DNA from: Nonomuraea montanisoli
Lineage (GTDB): Bacteria > Actinomycetota > Actinomycetes > Streptosporangiales > Streptosporangiaceae
DNA: 64,000 nucleotides
Reading direction: 5' to 3'
Assembly (NCBI RefSeq): GCF_013363975.1
Contig: NZ_JABWGN010000011.1
Span: 401,106-465,105, forward strand
Shown here: positions 1 to 8,580 of the stretch, one piece after another
Layout: each line of letters opens with the position of its first letter
How positions within the stretch are numbered: position 1 is the first letter of the stretch
Notes under the pieces: model-generated
Told to the model about the DNA's origin: nothing
The model's database searches: none
Seen by the model: only the letters and a program-made list of their open reading frames with translations
Translations under genes and position numbers: made by a program

Positions 1-56
1 GCGCAGCCGGCGAGCGACAGCAGCACCCATAACGCCGCGAATGATGAACGGATCAT
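1..56 (-). CDS. N-terminus of a lipoprotein (runs off the left edge)
   Basis: The minus strand opens with ATG and encodes MIRSSFAALWVLLSLAGC before the window ends. This is a textbook lipoprotein signal peptide: a short charged n-region, a hydrophobic core and the lipobox LAGC, whose Cys would be diacylated after signal peptidase II cleavage. The start lies 29 bases downstream of the methyltransferase stop on the same strand, so the two may be co-transcribed. No strong Shine-Dalgarno is visible. Nothing can be said about the mature protein. Confidence 0.55.
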   Translation of the reverse strand, partial: MIRSSFAALWVLLSLAGC

Positions 57-85
57 GGAAACGAGGATGGCACCTCGTGATCACA

Positions 86-904
86 TCAGAAGCGGTAGTG
101 CTGGACGGCGGTGCCCTTGCGCGACAGGAAGGTGCTCCAGGCGGTCAGGAAGCTTGCCAGGCGGGTGGTCCACGGATAGCGGGCGACCTCGGGCTCGCGC
201 CCCAGGAAGATCTCGCGGACCAGCTTCATGCGCGGCTCCAGGCGCTCGATGTCCTGTGGGGTGTCGAAGCCGGGAGACCTGAGGTAGGGGGCGACGGACC
301 GGGTGCCGGCGTACTTCCTGGCCGCCCACACGTGGAAGCGCGTGTAACCGTTGAAGCAGATCTCCCCCGAGGGGAAGTGGCTGATCAGACGGTCGAGGAG
401 GGTGGCCAGCTCCTCCTTGGACAGGAACCCGATCAGGCCGTCGGCGACGATCACGGCGGGGCGGTCGGCGGGGATCTCGTCGAGCCAGTGGGCGTCGTTG
501 AGGTCGGCGCCGATGGTGTGGGCGTGGGGGCGTTCGGGGAGCAGGAGCCGCCTGGCCGTGGCCGCGCCGGGCAGGTCCACGTCGTACCACTCGACGGTGG
601 CGGGCGGGTCGACGCGGTGGACGCGGGTGTCGAGCCCGGCGCCCAGGTCCAGCCCGACCGCGCCGGGATGCCTGGCGACGAACCGCCGCACGATGTCGTC
701 CATCACCAGCGAGCGGTGGGCGATGCCCACGACGGGGCTGGCGCTGAGCTTGAACTGCCCGGCGTCGTAGCCGAGCTTCGTGACGACGTCGTAGGCGGTC
801 TTGTCGCGCAGGATCGGGTGCTCGGCCTGGTAGTCGAGCGCCTTGCCCGCGAGGGTGAGCCAGAGCGTGTTCTCCAGCGGGGTGAGCTCGGGAAGGGTGA
901 TCAT
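86..904 (-). CDS. Class I SAM-dependent methyltransferase, LCMT/PPM family
   Basis: A 272-residue protein of the leucine carboxyl methyltransferase-like family. The SAM site is visible as VGLDLGAGLDTRVHRVDPP (about residues 89-107), followed by the acidic ribose-binding strand VEWYDVDLPGA and the loop IVADGLIGFLS typical of the family. The natural substrate is not predictable; actinobacterial members include secondary-metabolite O-methyltransferases. The ATG overlaps the stop of the upstream TetR gene as ATGA, so translation is coupled and the regulator probably controls its own operon with this enzyme. Confidence 0.85.
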   Translation of the reverse strand: MITLPELTPLENTLWLTLAGKALDYQAEHPILRDKTAYDVVTKLGYDAGQFKLSASPVVGIAHRSLVMDDIVRRFVARHPGAVGLDLGAGLDTRVHRVDPPATVEWYDVDLPGAATARRLLLPERPHAHTIGADLNDAHWLDEIPADRPAVIVADGLIGFLSKEELATLLDRLISHFPSGEICFNGYTRFHVWAARKYAGTRSVAPYLRSPGFDTPQDIERLEPRMKLVREIFLGREPEVARYPWTTRLASFLTAWSTFLSRKGTAVQHYRF

Positions 905-1560
905 TCTTCCTCCTGCGGGGACTCGTCCTGCGGGGACTCGTCCAGCGCGGCCCTGGCCGCCTTCAGCGCCGCGTCGTCGGCGAACAGCCCGTGGGTGTAG
1001 AGCTCCAGCGTGGGCAGCGCGAGGCGGCGCAGCACGTCGGGGCCGAACCGCTCGTGGCCCAGCGCGCGCGCCAGGGCGGGCGGCATGGTCAGCGTGGCCA
1101 CGCTGTGGAGCACGCTCAGCACCGCCAGCGCCCGTACGTCGGAGGACGGGCGCATCGTGCCGTCGGCGATCCCGGCCCGCAGGATCTCCTCCGACTCCTC
1201 GACCAGCGTGTCGACGAAGGTGGCCGCGGCGGGCGTGTCCTCCTCGATGGCGCGCAGCATGTACTGCACCTGGAGGCGGTACTCCTCCGGGTTGGACAGG
1301 TACTCGCGGAACAGGTCCCGCATGCCGCTCGGACGGGCGTCGCCGGCCCGCTGGACCAGGATGCGCAGGACGTGGTCGTCGCAGACGCTCCGGAGCCTCT
1401 CCTTGCTGCCGAAGTGGTGGATGACCAGGCCGGCGCTCACTCCCGCGGTCGCCGCGACGGCGCGCAGGTTGGTCTTCTGGAAGCCGTCCCGGGCGAAGTG
1501 CGCGATGGCCGCGTTGCGGATCCTGGCCTGGGCGGTCAGGTCCGACGATGCTGAACACAT
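901..1560 (-). CDS. TetR/AcrR-family transcriptional regulator
   Basis: A 219-residue regulator. The N-terminal helix-turn-helix is clear: ARIRNAAIAHFARDGF, then TNLRAVAATAGVSAGLVIHHFGSKERL, the TetR pattern ending in HHFGSKE. The C-terminal ligand domain is helical and ends in an acidic tail with a short repeat (DESPQ twice). It is the first gene of a two-gene operon with the SAM methyltransferase (4-base ATGA overlap). An inverted repeat lies 11 bases upstream of the start, which fits autorepression. The ligand is unknown. Confidence 0.88.
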   Translation of the reverse strand: MCSASSDLTAQARIRNAAIAHFARDGFQKTNLRAVAATAGVSAGLVIHHFGSKERLRSVCDDHVLRILVQRAGDARPSGMRDLFREYLSNPEEYRLQVQYMLRAIEEDTPAAATFVDTLVEESEEILRAGIADGTMRPSSDVRALAVLSVLHSVATLTMPPALARALGHERFGPDVLRRLALPTLELYTHGLFADDAALKAARAALDESPQDESPQEEE

Positions 1561-1570
1561 GTTTTGGATG

Positions 1571-1586
1571 CTAAACGCACGTTCAG
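1571..1586. promoter_or_regulatory. Candidate TetR operator
   Basis: The imperfect 16-bp palindrome CTAAACGCACGTTCAG (arms CTAAACG / CGTTCAG, one mismatch) lies directly upstream of the TetR start at 1560. Its position and symmetry suit autorepression by the adjacent regulator. Confidence 0.55.
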
Positions 1587-1610
1587 TATCACGCAAGGGC
1601 CGTGGAGACC

Positions 1611-2138
1611 TCAGACGCCGGACGGTCGGCGTCCGTCGTCGCCGAGGGAGATGAGCAGAAGGCGCAGCAGCGCCGCCAGTTGATCGCGCTCGGCGGCGGG
1701 CAGGTCCTCCAGGAGCCGGTGCTCGTTGGCGAGGTGATGCTCGACGACCTCGTTGACGAGGCGCAGCCCCTGGTCGGTCAGGGAGATCAGGACGCGTCGC
1801 CGATGGTCCGGGTCCACGCCCCGGTCGACCAGCCCCTTGCTCACCAGCCGGTCGACCCGGTTGGTCAGCGCGGCCGAGCTCACCATGACCGCCGCGCTCA
1901 GGTCTCCGGCACAGAGGCGGTGCGGCGGACCCGAGCGCAGCAGCGTGGCCAGCACGTCGAACTCCCAGGACTCGAGCCCGTGTCGGGCGAACTCCTCCTT
2001 GATCGCGCGTTCGAGCAGCCTCGACGCCCGGGAAAGGCGGCCGATGACCCCCATGGGCGAGCTGTCGAGGTCGGGGCGCACCGCCCGCCACTCCTCGATG
2101 ATCACATCAACTCCGTCCTGCCGGGTCGCGTCGCTCAC
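1611..2138 (-). CDS. MarR-family transcriptional regulator
   Basis: A 175-residue winged-helix regulator. Visible parts are ESWEFDVLATLLRSGPPHRL, the recognition region LSAAVMVSSAALTNRVDRL and the wing GLVDRGVDPDHRRRVLISLT with the usual D-x-R-R-R pattern. The start is taken as GTG at 2138, preceded by a GGAAGGGG ribosome-binding site. The gene is divergent from the epimerase-like gene at 2259; two copies of a palindromic element sit in the shared spacer, so this protein probably represses both genes. Confidence 0.87.
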   Translation of the reverse strand: MSDATRQDGVDVIIEEWRAVRPDLDSSPMGVIGRLSRASRLLERAIKEEFARHGLESWEFDVLATLLRSGPPHRLCAGDLSAAVMVSSAALTNRVDRLVSKGLVDRGVDPDHRRRVLISLTDQGLRLVNEVVEHHLANEHRLLEDLPAAERDQLAALLRLLLISLGDDGRRPSGV

Positions 2139-2174
2139 GCCAGGCCCCTTCCTGTGAGGCGGTTCGCTCCGCAG

Positions 2175-2248
2175 TCTAATCTCTCGACATCGAAATGTTT
2201 GACACTTGGGGGATCCTCGCTCTAATGTTTCGACATCGAAATTTTTGA
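2175..2248. promoter_or_regulatory. Paired MarR-type operators (two 28-bp direct repeats)
   Basis: Two near-identical 28-bp elements begin at 2175 and 2221, both opening with TCTAAT and ending in TTTGA. Each contains the palindrome TTTCGA-CA-TCGAAA (first copy TCTCGA-CA-TCGAAA). They are AT-rich against a GC-rich background and fill the spacer between the divergent MarR and epimerase genes. The 46-bp offset places them on roughly the same face of the helix. Confidence 0.7.
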
Positions 2249-2258
2249 GGGAGATGAC

Positions 2259-3134
2259 ATGCGTATCTTGATCGTCGGAGCGCGCGGCTACCTGGGTTCG
2301 GCCGTCACCGAAAGACTGTCGGCCGCGGGACACGAGGTGGTGGAGCTCGTCCGCCCGGGTGGCGCCCATCCCGAAGGACCGTACGAGCGGCGTGTAGGCG
2401 ACCTGACCGACCCCGGCTCGCTCACCGCGGCGGTCACGCCCGACATCGACGCCGTGATCAATCTGGCCACCCCCACCGGTGACGCCGACACCGACGCCGC
2501 GGCCGTCGCGGCGCTGACCGGCCCGCTGCGCGGCACCGGGCGCGCGTTCGTCTACACCAGCGGCATCTGGGTGCTGGGCGCCACCGGATCGGCGACCGCC
2601 CACGAGGAGTCGCCGACCGACCCGATCGCGATCGTGGGCTACCGGCCCGGCATCGAACAGCAGGTGCTCGCCACCGCCGAGGAGGGCGTCCGCGCCACCG
2701 TGCTCCGTCCGGGCATCGTGTACGGCCGCGGCGGCGGCATCTCCGCCCTGCTGGTCGCCCTGGCGCGCAAGAACGGCACGCCCCTGGTCGTCGGGGACGC
2801 GGCGGTGCGCTGGCCGATGGTGCACGTCGACGACCTGGCCGACCTCTTCGCCAAGGTGGTGGAGCAGGCGCCCGCGGGAACGCTGTGGCACGGCGTGAGC
2901 GAGCCGGCCGTTCCGGTGCGGGAGCTGGCCGCCGCCGCCGGTCAGGCCGCCGGGGTCACCGGCGAGCCGCGGGTCTGGCCGCTGGAGCAGGCGCGCGAGG
3001 CGCTCGGCGAGCTGTTCGCCGACGCCCTGACGCTCGACCAGTCGGTCAGCGGCGAGGTGGCGCGCGACCGGCTGGGCTGGCAGCCGCGCCACCTGGAGGC
3101 CACCGCCGACCTTCGCGACGGTTCCTACCGCTGA
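2259..3134 (+). CDS. NAD(P)-dependent epimerase/dehydratase (atypical SDR)
   Basis: A 291-residue extended or atypical short-chain dehydrogenase/reductase. The Rossmann nucleotide motif is MRILIVGARGYLGSAVTERL (GxxGxxG type). The catalytic-region equivalents are FVYTSGIWVLG and YRPGIEQQ; the usual YxxxK is not clean, as in many NAD(P)-binding family members. The ATG has a good site, GAGGGAG. The gene is divergent from a MarR regulator with which it shares two operator-like palindromes. The substrate is unknown; detoxification or sugar/quinone chemistry is possible. Confidence 0.82.
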   Translation: MRILIVGARGYLGSAVTERLSAAGHEVVELVRPGGAHPEGPYERRVGDLTDPGSLTAAVTPDIDAVINLATPTGDADTDAAAVAALTGPLRGTGRAFVYTSGIWVLGATGSATAHEESPTDPIAIVGYRPGIEQQVLATAEEGVRATVLRPGIVYGRGGGISALLVALARKNGTPLVVGDAAVRWPMVHVDDLADLFAKVVEQAPAGTLWHGVSEPAVPVRELAAAAGQAAGVTGEPRVWPLEQAREALGELFADALTLDQSVSGEVARDRLGWQPRHLEATADLRDGSYR

Positions 3135-3300
3135 GCCCGCCGCGATTCCGTCGGAGCTGTCATGATCTTGATGACGCCTCACCGATGGGATCCGCGATGC
3201 CCACTCGCTCACTCGTGCTGCTGGCCGCCTCGCTCTGCGCGGGCGGCCTCGGGCCGCCCCCGTACCACCGCCACCCTCAACTGCTGAGGATGCCGCGTCG

Positions 3301-3930
3301 TCACGCGGCCTGACGTCTTCTCGGCCGCATGTCGAAGAAGAAAAAGATCATCAGGAACACGTAGCAGCAGAGCGCGGCCACCGCGCTGAAGGCGCCGATC
3401 ACGGTCGGCACCAGGTAGGAGACCGGGCCCATGCCCCACCGCAGGCGCAGGGCGCGCGCCTCCGCCGGGGTGATGTGGGGGCCCAGGTGGCGGTGGCCGA
3501 GCGAGGCGTACCACCACACGGCGTTGTAGAAGATCCCGCCGACCACCAGCACGAGCCCGTAGAAGACGGCCGCGACCCGCTGCGCCGCGACGTCGCCGCT
3601 GTGCAGGGCCTCGGCCAGCACGTGCGTGGGGAACGGCAGGAAGGCCACGTCCATCAGCAGCAGCACGTTGAACCCGAGCAGCATGCCATCGGTCCTGCGG
3701 ATGAAGTGGAACATCCGGTGGTGGTTCATCCAGACCATGCCCACGAGCAGGAACGTGATGGCGTACGCCACGTACGACGGCCACAGGCCGACCAGAGCGC
3801 CCCGCAGGTCGTGCTCCCAGCCCTCGGGCAGGTGGATCTCGATCACCAGCAGGGTGATGGCGATGGCGAAGACGCCGTCGCTGAACGCTTCAAGGCGAGA
3901 TGTACTAATTGCGGGGGAATCGTCCGTCAC
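3301..3930 (-). CDS. TMEM175-like (DUF1211) membrane protein, possible potassium channel
   Basis: A 209-residue integral membrane protein. The first helix carries the family signature RLEAFSDGVFAIAITLL (R-x3-FSDGVFAIAxT), which in TMEM175-type channels forms the potassium-selective hydrophobic constriction. About six helices are visible in all (for example ALVGLWPSYVAYAITFLLVG and VAAVFYGLVLVVGGIFYNAV). One repeat of six helices matches the bacterial form, which assembles as a tetramer. It stands alone; the C-terminus is basic (RPRRRQ). Channel function is inferred from the family only. Confidence 0.82.
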   Translation of the reverse strand: MTDDSPAISTSRLEAFSDGVFAIAITLLVIEIHLPEGWEHDLRGALVGLWPSYVAYAITFLLVGMVWMNHHRMFHFIRRTDGMLLGFNVLLLMDVAFLPFPTHVLAEALHSGDVAAQRVAAVFYGLVLVVGGIFYNAVWWYASLGHRHLGPHITPAEARALRLRWGMGPVSYLVPTVIGAFSAVAALCCYVFLMIFFFFDMRPRRRQAA

Positions 3931-3996
3931 GGCCCCAGATCGTAGCCTGCGGACGGAGAAGCAGGCCGTCTCCCCGCACCGGCGGTCCTGACGAGG

Positions 3997-5430
3997 TCAT
4001 CGCCCGACGGCGAGCCGGCGGGAGTGCTCCTCCCACGCCGCGGTGAGCCGGTCGACCGCGGCCTCCAGGGTCGGCGGGGCCTCGGCGAAGGAGAGACGGA
4101 TGCCGTGGTGGTGCCTGCCGTCCACGCAGGCGGTGGCTCCCGGGGCGACGATGACGCCGTAGCGGGCGGCGGCCAGGTGCGCGAAGCTCTCACTGTCGCC
4201 GACCGGCAGGGAGACCCAGGTCGACAGCCCGGCCCGCGGCATCTCGGCCGGCCAGGCGGGCAACTGCCGCTCCAGCAGCGCCAGCAGCAGATCCCGCCGG
4301 TCACGCAGGGAGTGGCGGAGCCCGTCCTGCCAGGTCGTCCCGGCCGCCCCGAGCAGGCGGGCGGCGATGAGCTGGGACGGCACGCCAGGAGCGGGATCGC
4401 TCGCGCAACGCAGCAGCAGGACGTCACGCGACCGCTCCGGCGCCCGGATCCAGCCGACTCGAAGCCCTGCCCAGAACATCTTCGACAGGGATCCGAAGGC
4501 GATCACGGACTCGTCCCGCGCCGCCAGCGGGATCACCGGCTGTCCCTCCTCCCCCAGGTCCAGCCCCGCCTGGGTCAGGTCCTCCACGAGGAGCGCGCCG
4601 CCTCGCCGTACCGTGGCGAGCAACGAGTCGCGGCGTGAGGCGCTGAGGACCGCGCCGGTGGGGTCGTGGGCCGCGGAGTCCACGTAGATCACCGGCGTGC
4701 GGACGGCCAGGCGCCGCACGGCCTGCGCGTCGATGCCGAACGGATCCACCGGCACCGCGATGGGGCGCTCTCCCCGCATGGCCGACACGAGTCCCGGACC
4801 GGTGGGGCAGCCCGTGATCACCGAACGCCCGGAGGCGGCCGTCGCGGCGAGCACCAGCGACAGCGCGTGCCGGGCACCGGAGGTCACGATCAGCTGATCC
4901 GCCGTGGTCGGCAGGTGCAGTCGCTCCGTGAGGTGCGTGGCGAGCGCGGCGCGCAGCGCGGGGAGCCCGGCCGGGTGCAGGCCATGTCCGCGCAGGTCGT
5001 ACGGCAGGATGCCGCCGTCGAAGGGCGGCAGGTGATCGACGCCCGCGGGCACCGACAGGGACAGATCGATGACCTCTTCGTGGCCGGAGGAGCCGTCCTG
5101 GGCCAGCCGGCGGCGCAGCAGCGCGGAGGCCGCGTCCTCCAGCGGTGCGGGCGTCGAGGTGGGACGCGGGCGGACGAAGGTGCCGGCGCCCTGGCGGCGT
5201 TCCACCAGGCCGGCGTCCGCGAGCTCGCTGTAGGCGCGGACGAGTGTGCCGCGGCTGACCCCGAGCGCGTCCGCCAGCGGCCGCTCGGCCGGCAGCCGCT
5301 CTCCCGCGTCCACCAGCCGCCGCTCCATCGCGTCGGCGATCCCCTCCGCGATCCGCCGGTAGTGGGGCCCGGTACGGCGCCGCCACCCGTCAAGGGCGAT
5401 ACGCACCCACCACCCCAGATCATGGTCCAT
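3997..5430 (-). CDS. MocR-type GntR regulator with aminotransferase domain
   Basis: A 477-residue MocR/PdxR-like protein. Residues 1-85 form a GntR winged helix (HYRRIAEGIADAMERR, LADALGVSRGTLVRAYSEL, VERRQGAGTFV). The rest is a fold-type I aminotransferase domain with a PLP lysine at about residue 317 in the motif GSLSKMFW. I prefer ATG 5430 (MDHDLGWW) to the upstream in-frame ATG 5472, because the family usually starts 20-30 residues before the HTH and the longer start would leave almost no divergent promoter. It probably senses PLP or an amino compound and controls the divergent genes from 5508. Confidence 0.85.
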   Translation of the reverse strand: MDHDLGWWVRIALDGWRRRTGPHYRRIAEGIADAMERRLVDAGERLPAERPLADALGVSRGTLVRAYSELADAGLVERRQGAGTFVRPRPTSTPAPLEDAASALLRRRLAQDGSSGHEEVIDLSLSVPAGVDHLPPFDGGILPYDLRGHGLHPAGLPALRAALATHLTERLHLPTTADQLIVTSGARHALSLVLAATAASGRSVITGCPTGPGLVSAMRGERPIAVPVDPFGIDAQAVRRLAVRTPVIYVDSAAHDPTGAVLSASRRDSLLATVRRGGALLVEDLTQAGLDLGEEGQPVIPLAARDESVIAFGSLSKMFWAGLRVGWIRAPERSRDVLLLRCASDPAPGVPSQLIAARLLGAAGTTWQDGLRHSLRDRRDLLLALLERQLPAWPAEMPRAGLSTWVSLPVGDSESFAHLAAARYGVIVAPGATACVDGRHHHGIRLSFAEAPPTLEAAVDRLTAAWEEHSRRLAVGR

Positions 5431-5443
5431 TTTCCAAAATTGG
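5427..5443. promoter_or_regulatory. AT-rich inverted repeat at the MocR/SCO6745 divergent promoter
   Basis: CCATTTTCCAAAATTGG forms a near-perfect inverted repeat (CCATTTT / AAAATTGG) in very GC-rich DNA, overlapping the MocR start and 65 bases upstream of the divergent gene. It is a plausible MocR operator or promoter core. Confidence 0.45.
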
Positions 5444-5507
5444 CACTGTCTCGCGCGATCGGCAACGGACATGCTTGCCGTCGGCGTTCACGACCCGGGG
5501 AGACATC

Positions 5508-6368
5508 ATGGATCCGAGCCCCACGCTGGCCCGGCGGTTCTGGGAGGCGATCGAGCCCATCCACGCCGTCGCCTACTTCACCGTCGAACCGGCGGAAGCG
5601 GCCACGGCGATCGGACTCACCGGCTGGTGGATGGGCTACTTCGCGGGCCGGGTCGCCCCGGTGGGGCCGGTCGACGAGGCCGCCGCGGCCGCCCTGTTCT
5701 TCGCGTTCGCGCCGGCGAAGGTGGCCCGCGCGCTGCCCGAGGCGTGGGAGCGCGCCGGCCCGGAGAAGGTGCTCGACAGCCGTCTCGCCGCGGTGCGGGC
5801 GGCCCTCGACCGCGTCCTCCCGCCCGTCGGGCCCGACACCCTGCTACGCCTCGTCGGCCTCCTCGAACGGGCGGCCGAAGGGTGCGCCTACGAGGGACGC
5901 GCGCTGGCCGCCGCCTGGTCCCGGGTGTCCCGCCCGGCCGACGTGGCCGGACGGCTCTGGCTCGCCACCACGATCCTGCGCGAGCATCGCGGCGACGGTC
6001 ATGTCATCGCCGTGGTGCATGGCGGGCTCTCCGGGCTCGAAGCGTCCCTCACCCATGTGGCCACCGGCAACGTCTCCAGGGAGCTCATCCAGCGGAGCCG
6101 CGGCTGGACCGACGCCGAGTGGGAGGAGGCGCGACGCAGGCTGGTGGCCCGTGGCCTGCTCGACCGGGACTCCCGGCTCACCAGGACCGGCGGGGTGCTG
6201 CGGCGCGAGATCGAGAACGCCACCGACCGGCTCGCCGCCGACCCGGTCGCCACGCTCGGCGAGACCGGCGTCGAGGAGGCGATCCGGCTGGCCGCGCCGA
6301 TCAGCCGCCACCTCGTCGACACGAACGTCATCCCGGTCCCCAACCCGATCGGAGCCCCCCGCCCATGA
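5508..6368 (+). CDS. SCO6745-family protein
   Basis: A 286-residue protein recognisable as the actinobacterial SCO6745/SalK-like family: WEAIEPIHAVAYF near the start, GLTGWWMGYFAGRVAPVG (about residues 40-57), and an HTH-like C-terminal half with RGWTDAEWEEARRRLVARGLLD. The biochemical role is not established. The start ATG 5508 has the site GGGGAGA, and an in-frame ATG at 5475 is less likely. Its stop overlaps the next gene as ATGA, so it is translationally coupled to an enoyl-CoA hydratase and likely regulated by the divergent MocR protein. Confidence 0.8.
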   Translation: MDPSPTLARRFWEAIEPIHAVAYFTVEPAEAATAIGLTGWWMGYFAGRVAPVGPVDEAAAAALFFAFAPAKVARALPEAWERAGPEKVLDSRLAAVRAALDRVLPPVGPDTLLRLVGLLERAAEGCAYEGRALAAAWSRVSRPADVAGRLWLATTILREHRGDGHVIAVVHGGLSGLEASLTHVATGNVSRELIQRSRGWTDAEWEEARRRLVARGLLDRDSRLTRTGGVLRREIENATDRLAADPVATLGETGVEEAIRLAAPISRHLVDTNVIPVPNPIGAPRP

Positions 6369-7153
6369 CCACCATCAGGTGCTCGCACCAGGATGCCGTC
6401 ACCACGATCACCATCGACCGCCCGGCCAAGCACAACGCTCTGGACTACGCCACCATCGACGCCTTGATGGCCGCGCTCGACCGGGTGGAGACCGACGAGG
6501 GTGTCCGGGCCGTCATCCTCACGGGCGCCGGGCGGCGCGCCTTCAGCGCGGGCGCCGACATCGGCGATCTCGCCGAGAGCATCGCGGGCGGCGTCGACCG
6601 GGCTCTGCGGGACGTCGTCCGGAGGGGGCAGGGACTCACCCGCCGGATCGAGACCTTCCCCAAACCCGTCGTCGTCGCCGTCAACGGCCTGGCCTACGGC
6701 GGCGGCTGCGAGATCACCGAAGCGGCGCCGCTCGCCGTCGCGGCCGACCACGCCACCTTCGCCAAGCCGGAGATCACACTCGGCTTCCCGCCCCCGTTCG
6801 GGGGTTCGCAGCGGCTGCCCCGGCTCATAGGCCGCAAGCGCGCGCTGGAGATGATCCTCACCGGCGATCCCATCGACGCGGGGCGCGCCATGGACCTCGG
6901 TCTGGTGAACAGGGTGGTCCCGGCGGACGACCTCCTCGACGCGGCGCACGACCTGGCGGCGCGCGTCGTCCGCCACCCCGCCTCGGCCGTGACGGCATGC
7001 CTGGCCGCGGTGACCCGCGGTGTCAACGTGCCGATCGACGAGGGGCTCGCCGTCGAGGCGTCCTGGTTCGCGGTGACCGTGCCCACGGAGGGTGTCGCCT
7101 CCGGCCTACGGCGCTTCCTCGCCCGCGACAGGCGCCCCGATCGCGGGCGCTGA
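6365..7153 (+). CDS. Enoyl-CoA hydratase/isomerase (crotonase superfamily)
   Basis: A 262-residue crotonase-fold enzyme. The oxyanion-hole segments are AFSAGADIGDL and NGLAYGGGCEI. Both catalytic glutamates of true hydratases appear in place, one in GGGCE and one in FAKPEITLGF, so hydratase activity is plausible. It is coupled to the SCO6745-family gene (ATGA overlap). Its last 48 bases overlap the end of the convergent histidine-kinase gene, an unusually long tail-to-tail overlap. Confidence 0.88.
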   Translation: MTTIRCSHQDAVTTITIDRPAKHNALDYATIDALMAALDRVETDEGVRAVILTGAGRRAFSAGADIGDLAESIAGGVDRALRDVVRRGQGLTRRIETFPKPVVVAVNGLAYGGGCEITEAAPLAVAADHATFAKPEITLGFPPPFGGSQRLPRLIGRKRALEMILTGDPIDAGRAMDLGLVNRVVPADDLLDAAHDLAARVVRHPASAVTACLAAVTRGVNVPIDEGLAVEASWFAVTVPTEGVASGLRRFLARDRRPDRGR

Positions 7154-8572
7154 GCCGTACCGCCGGCCGAGCCAGGAGCCGGGATCGGGGCGCCGCGGCA
7201 GGCCGCCGGAGACCGGCAGCCGCACGTCGATCCGCGTGCCGGCGTCCTGCTCGGCCACCACGACGCCGCCGCCGTGCAGCGTCACCTGCTGGCGGACGAG
7301 AGTGAGACCGAGCCCGGAGCCGGGACTCCCGGTGCGCCGGTGGAAGCGGGCGAAGACCGTCTCGCGGTCGGCGGGCGGGATGCCGGGGCCGGCGTCCCGT
7401 ACGGACAGGACGGCGTCGTCGCCCTGCGCGGACAGCTCCACGGTGATCAGGGCCCGGCCCTGGTCACCGGCGCCGTGGATCGCGGCGTTGTCCAGCAGGT
7501 TGTCCACGATCACCCGCAGCCCTTCCGCCCGTCCGCGCACGGGCAGGCCGTCCGGGACCGAGGCGGAGATCGTGGCGTGCGGATGGCGGCGGCGGGTGTC
7601 CTCGACAGCCGTGCTGACGATCTCGGCCAGGTCGACCTCGACGAAGGTCGCCCGGTCGAGCAGCTCGCCACGGGCCAGCCCGCTCAGCATGGTGATCAGC
7701 CGCAGGATCCGGGCGTGTTCGGCGTTCAGGTCCGCGACGACTTCCGCCCGCTCCGCCGGATCGAGGCCCGGGTGGTCCAGCAGGCTCAGGTTGGCGCCCA
7801 TGCTGGTCAGCGGGGTGCGCAGCTCGTGCGCGGCCGAGGCGGCGAAGGCGCGCGCCGTCTCCAGCGCCTCGCCCGTGCGCGCCACCGCCGCGTCGCGCCG
7901 GTCCAGCAGCTCGTTGACCAGCCCGGCCAGCTCGTCCACCTCGACGGCTCGCGAGGTGGTGGCCAGCCGGGTCGCCGTGCGCGACGGCCGGTCGATCGCC
8001 CGCGCCTGCCGGTGCAGCACCGCCACCGGCCGTACGGCCAGCCGCCCGAGAGCCAGGCCCGCCGCCACGCCCACTCCGGCCGCGACGAGCGTGGACAGCA
8101 CCACGCGCCGGGCGAGCTGCCGGCGTTGCGCGTTCACGTGCGCCGCCGGCTCGAACAGCCACAGCCGGGCCCGTCCGCCCGGCCCGAGGTCCGCCTGCAC
8201 GAACCGCCACCGCCGCCCGTCCCGGACGAGATCGGCGGGCCCGTCCGCGCCTGCCGGGTACGGCCCGCGGGGCAGGTCTCCTGCGGCGAGCGGCTCGGTC
8301 CCGGAGACCTCCAGATACACGCCGCCCGGACCGCCGCCGGTGGCCGCCGCGGCCAGCCGCTGCTTGAAGACACCGGGCGTCATCCCCGGATCGGTCCGCG
8401 CCGCGTACAGGGAGGCCATCGGCGTCAGCGCGTGCAGCCGCGCCGTCAGCTGCCTGTCGCGCTCCGCGTACAGGTCCTCGGACATCAGCCGCAGCACGAA
8501 CAGCCCGGACAGCAGGACCAGCAACGGGACGAGCACGGCGAAACAGACGGCGAACCGGGTGGACAGCCTCAT
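7106..8572 (-). CDS. Sensor histidine kinase
   Basis: A 488-residue membrane kinase. TM1 is at about residues 8-28 and TM2 at about 160-182, flanking an extracytoplasmic sensor of roughly 130 residues, followed by HAMP. The dimerisation box is ASAAHELRTPLTSM with the phospho-acceptor His at about residue 249. The N-box is VIVDNLLDNAAIHG, with G-boxes SVRDAGPGIP and GSGLGLTLV. It lies 8 bases downstream of the response-regulator gene, forming a two-component operon. The signal is unknown. Confidence 0.92.
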   Translation of the reverse strand: MRLSTRFAVCFAVLVPLLVLLSGLFVLRLMSEDLYAERDRQLTARLHALTPMASLYAARTDPGMTPGVFKQRLAAAATGGGPGGVYLEVSGTEPLAAGDLPRGPYPAGADGPADLVRDGRRWRFVQADLGPGGRARLWLFEPAAHVNAQRRQLARRVVLSTLVAAGVGVAAGLALGRLAVRPVAVLHRQARAIDRPSRTATRLATTSRAVEVDELAGLVNELLDRRDAAVARTGEALETARAFAASAAHELRTPLTSMGANLSLLDHPGLDPAERAEVVADLNAEHARILRLITMLSGLARGELLDRATFVEVDLAEIVSTAVEDTRRRHPHATISASVPDGLPVRGRAEGLRVIVDNLLDNAAIHGAGDQGRALITVELSAQGDDAVLSVRDAGPGIPPADRETVFARFHRRTGSPGSGLGLTLVRQQVTLHGGGVVVAEQDAGTRIDVRLPVSGGLPRRPDPGSWLGRRYGSAPAIGAPVAGEEAP

Positions 8573-8580
8573 CGCATGGC

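Noticed and set aside
64..80. Small hairpin CGAGG-ATGGCA-CCTCG between the lipoprotein and methyltransferase genes
   Set aside because: Only five pairs, no T tract; not enough to call a terminator.
3197..3313. 38-residue plus-strand frame with a signal-like start (MPTRSLVLLAASLCAGG)
   Set aside because: No ribosome-binding site, overlaps the end of the TMEM175-like gene, and the second half is Pro/His/Arg noise.
4666..7305. Very long plus-strand frame (about 880 codons) through the MocR, SCO6745 and hydratase genes
   Set aside because: It is the off-frame shadow of real genes with recognisable domains on both strands.
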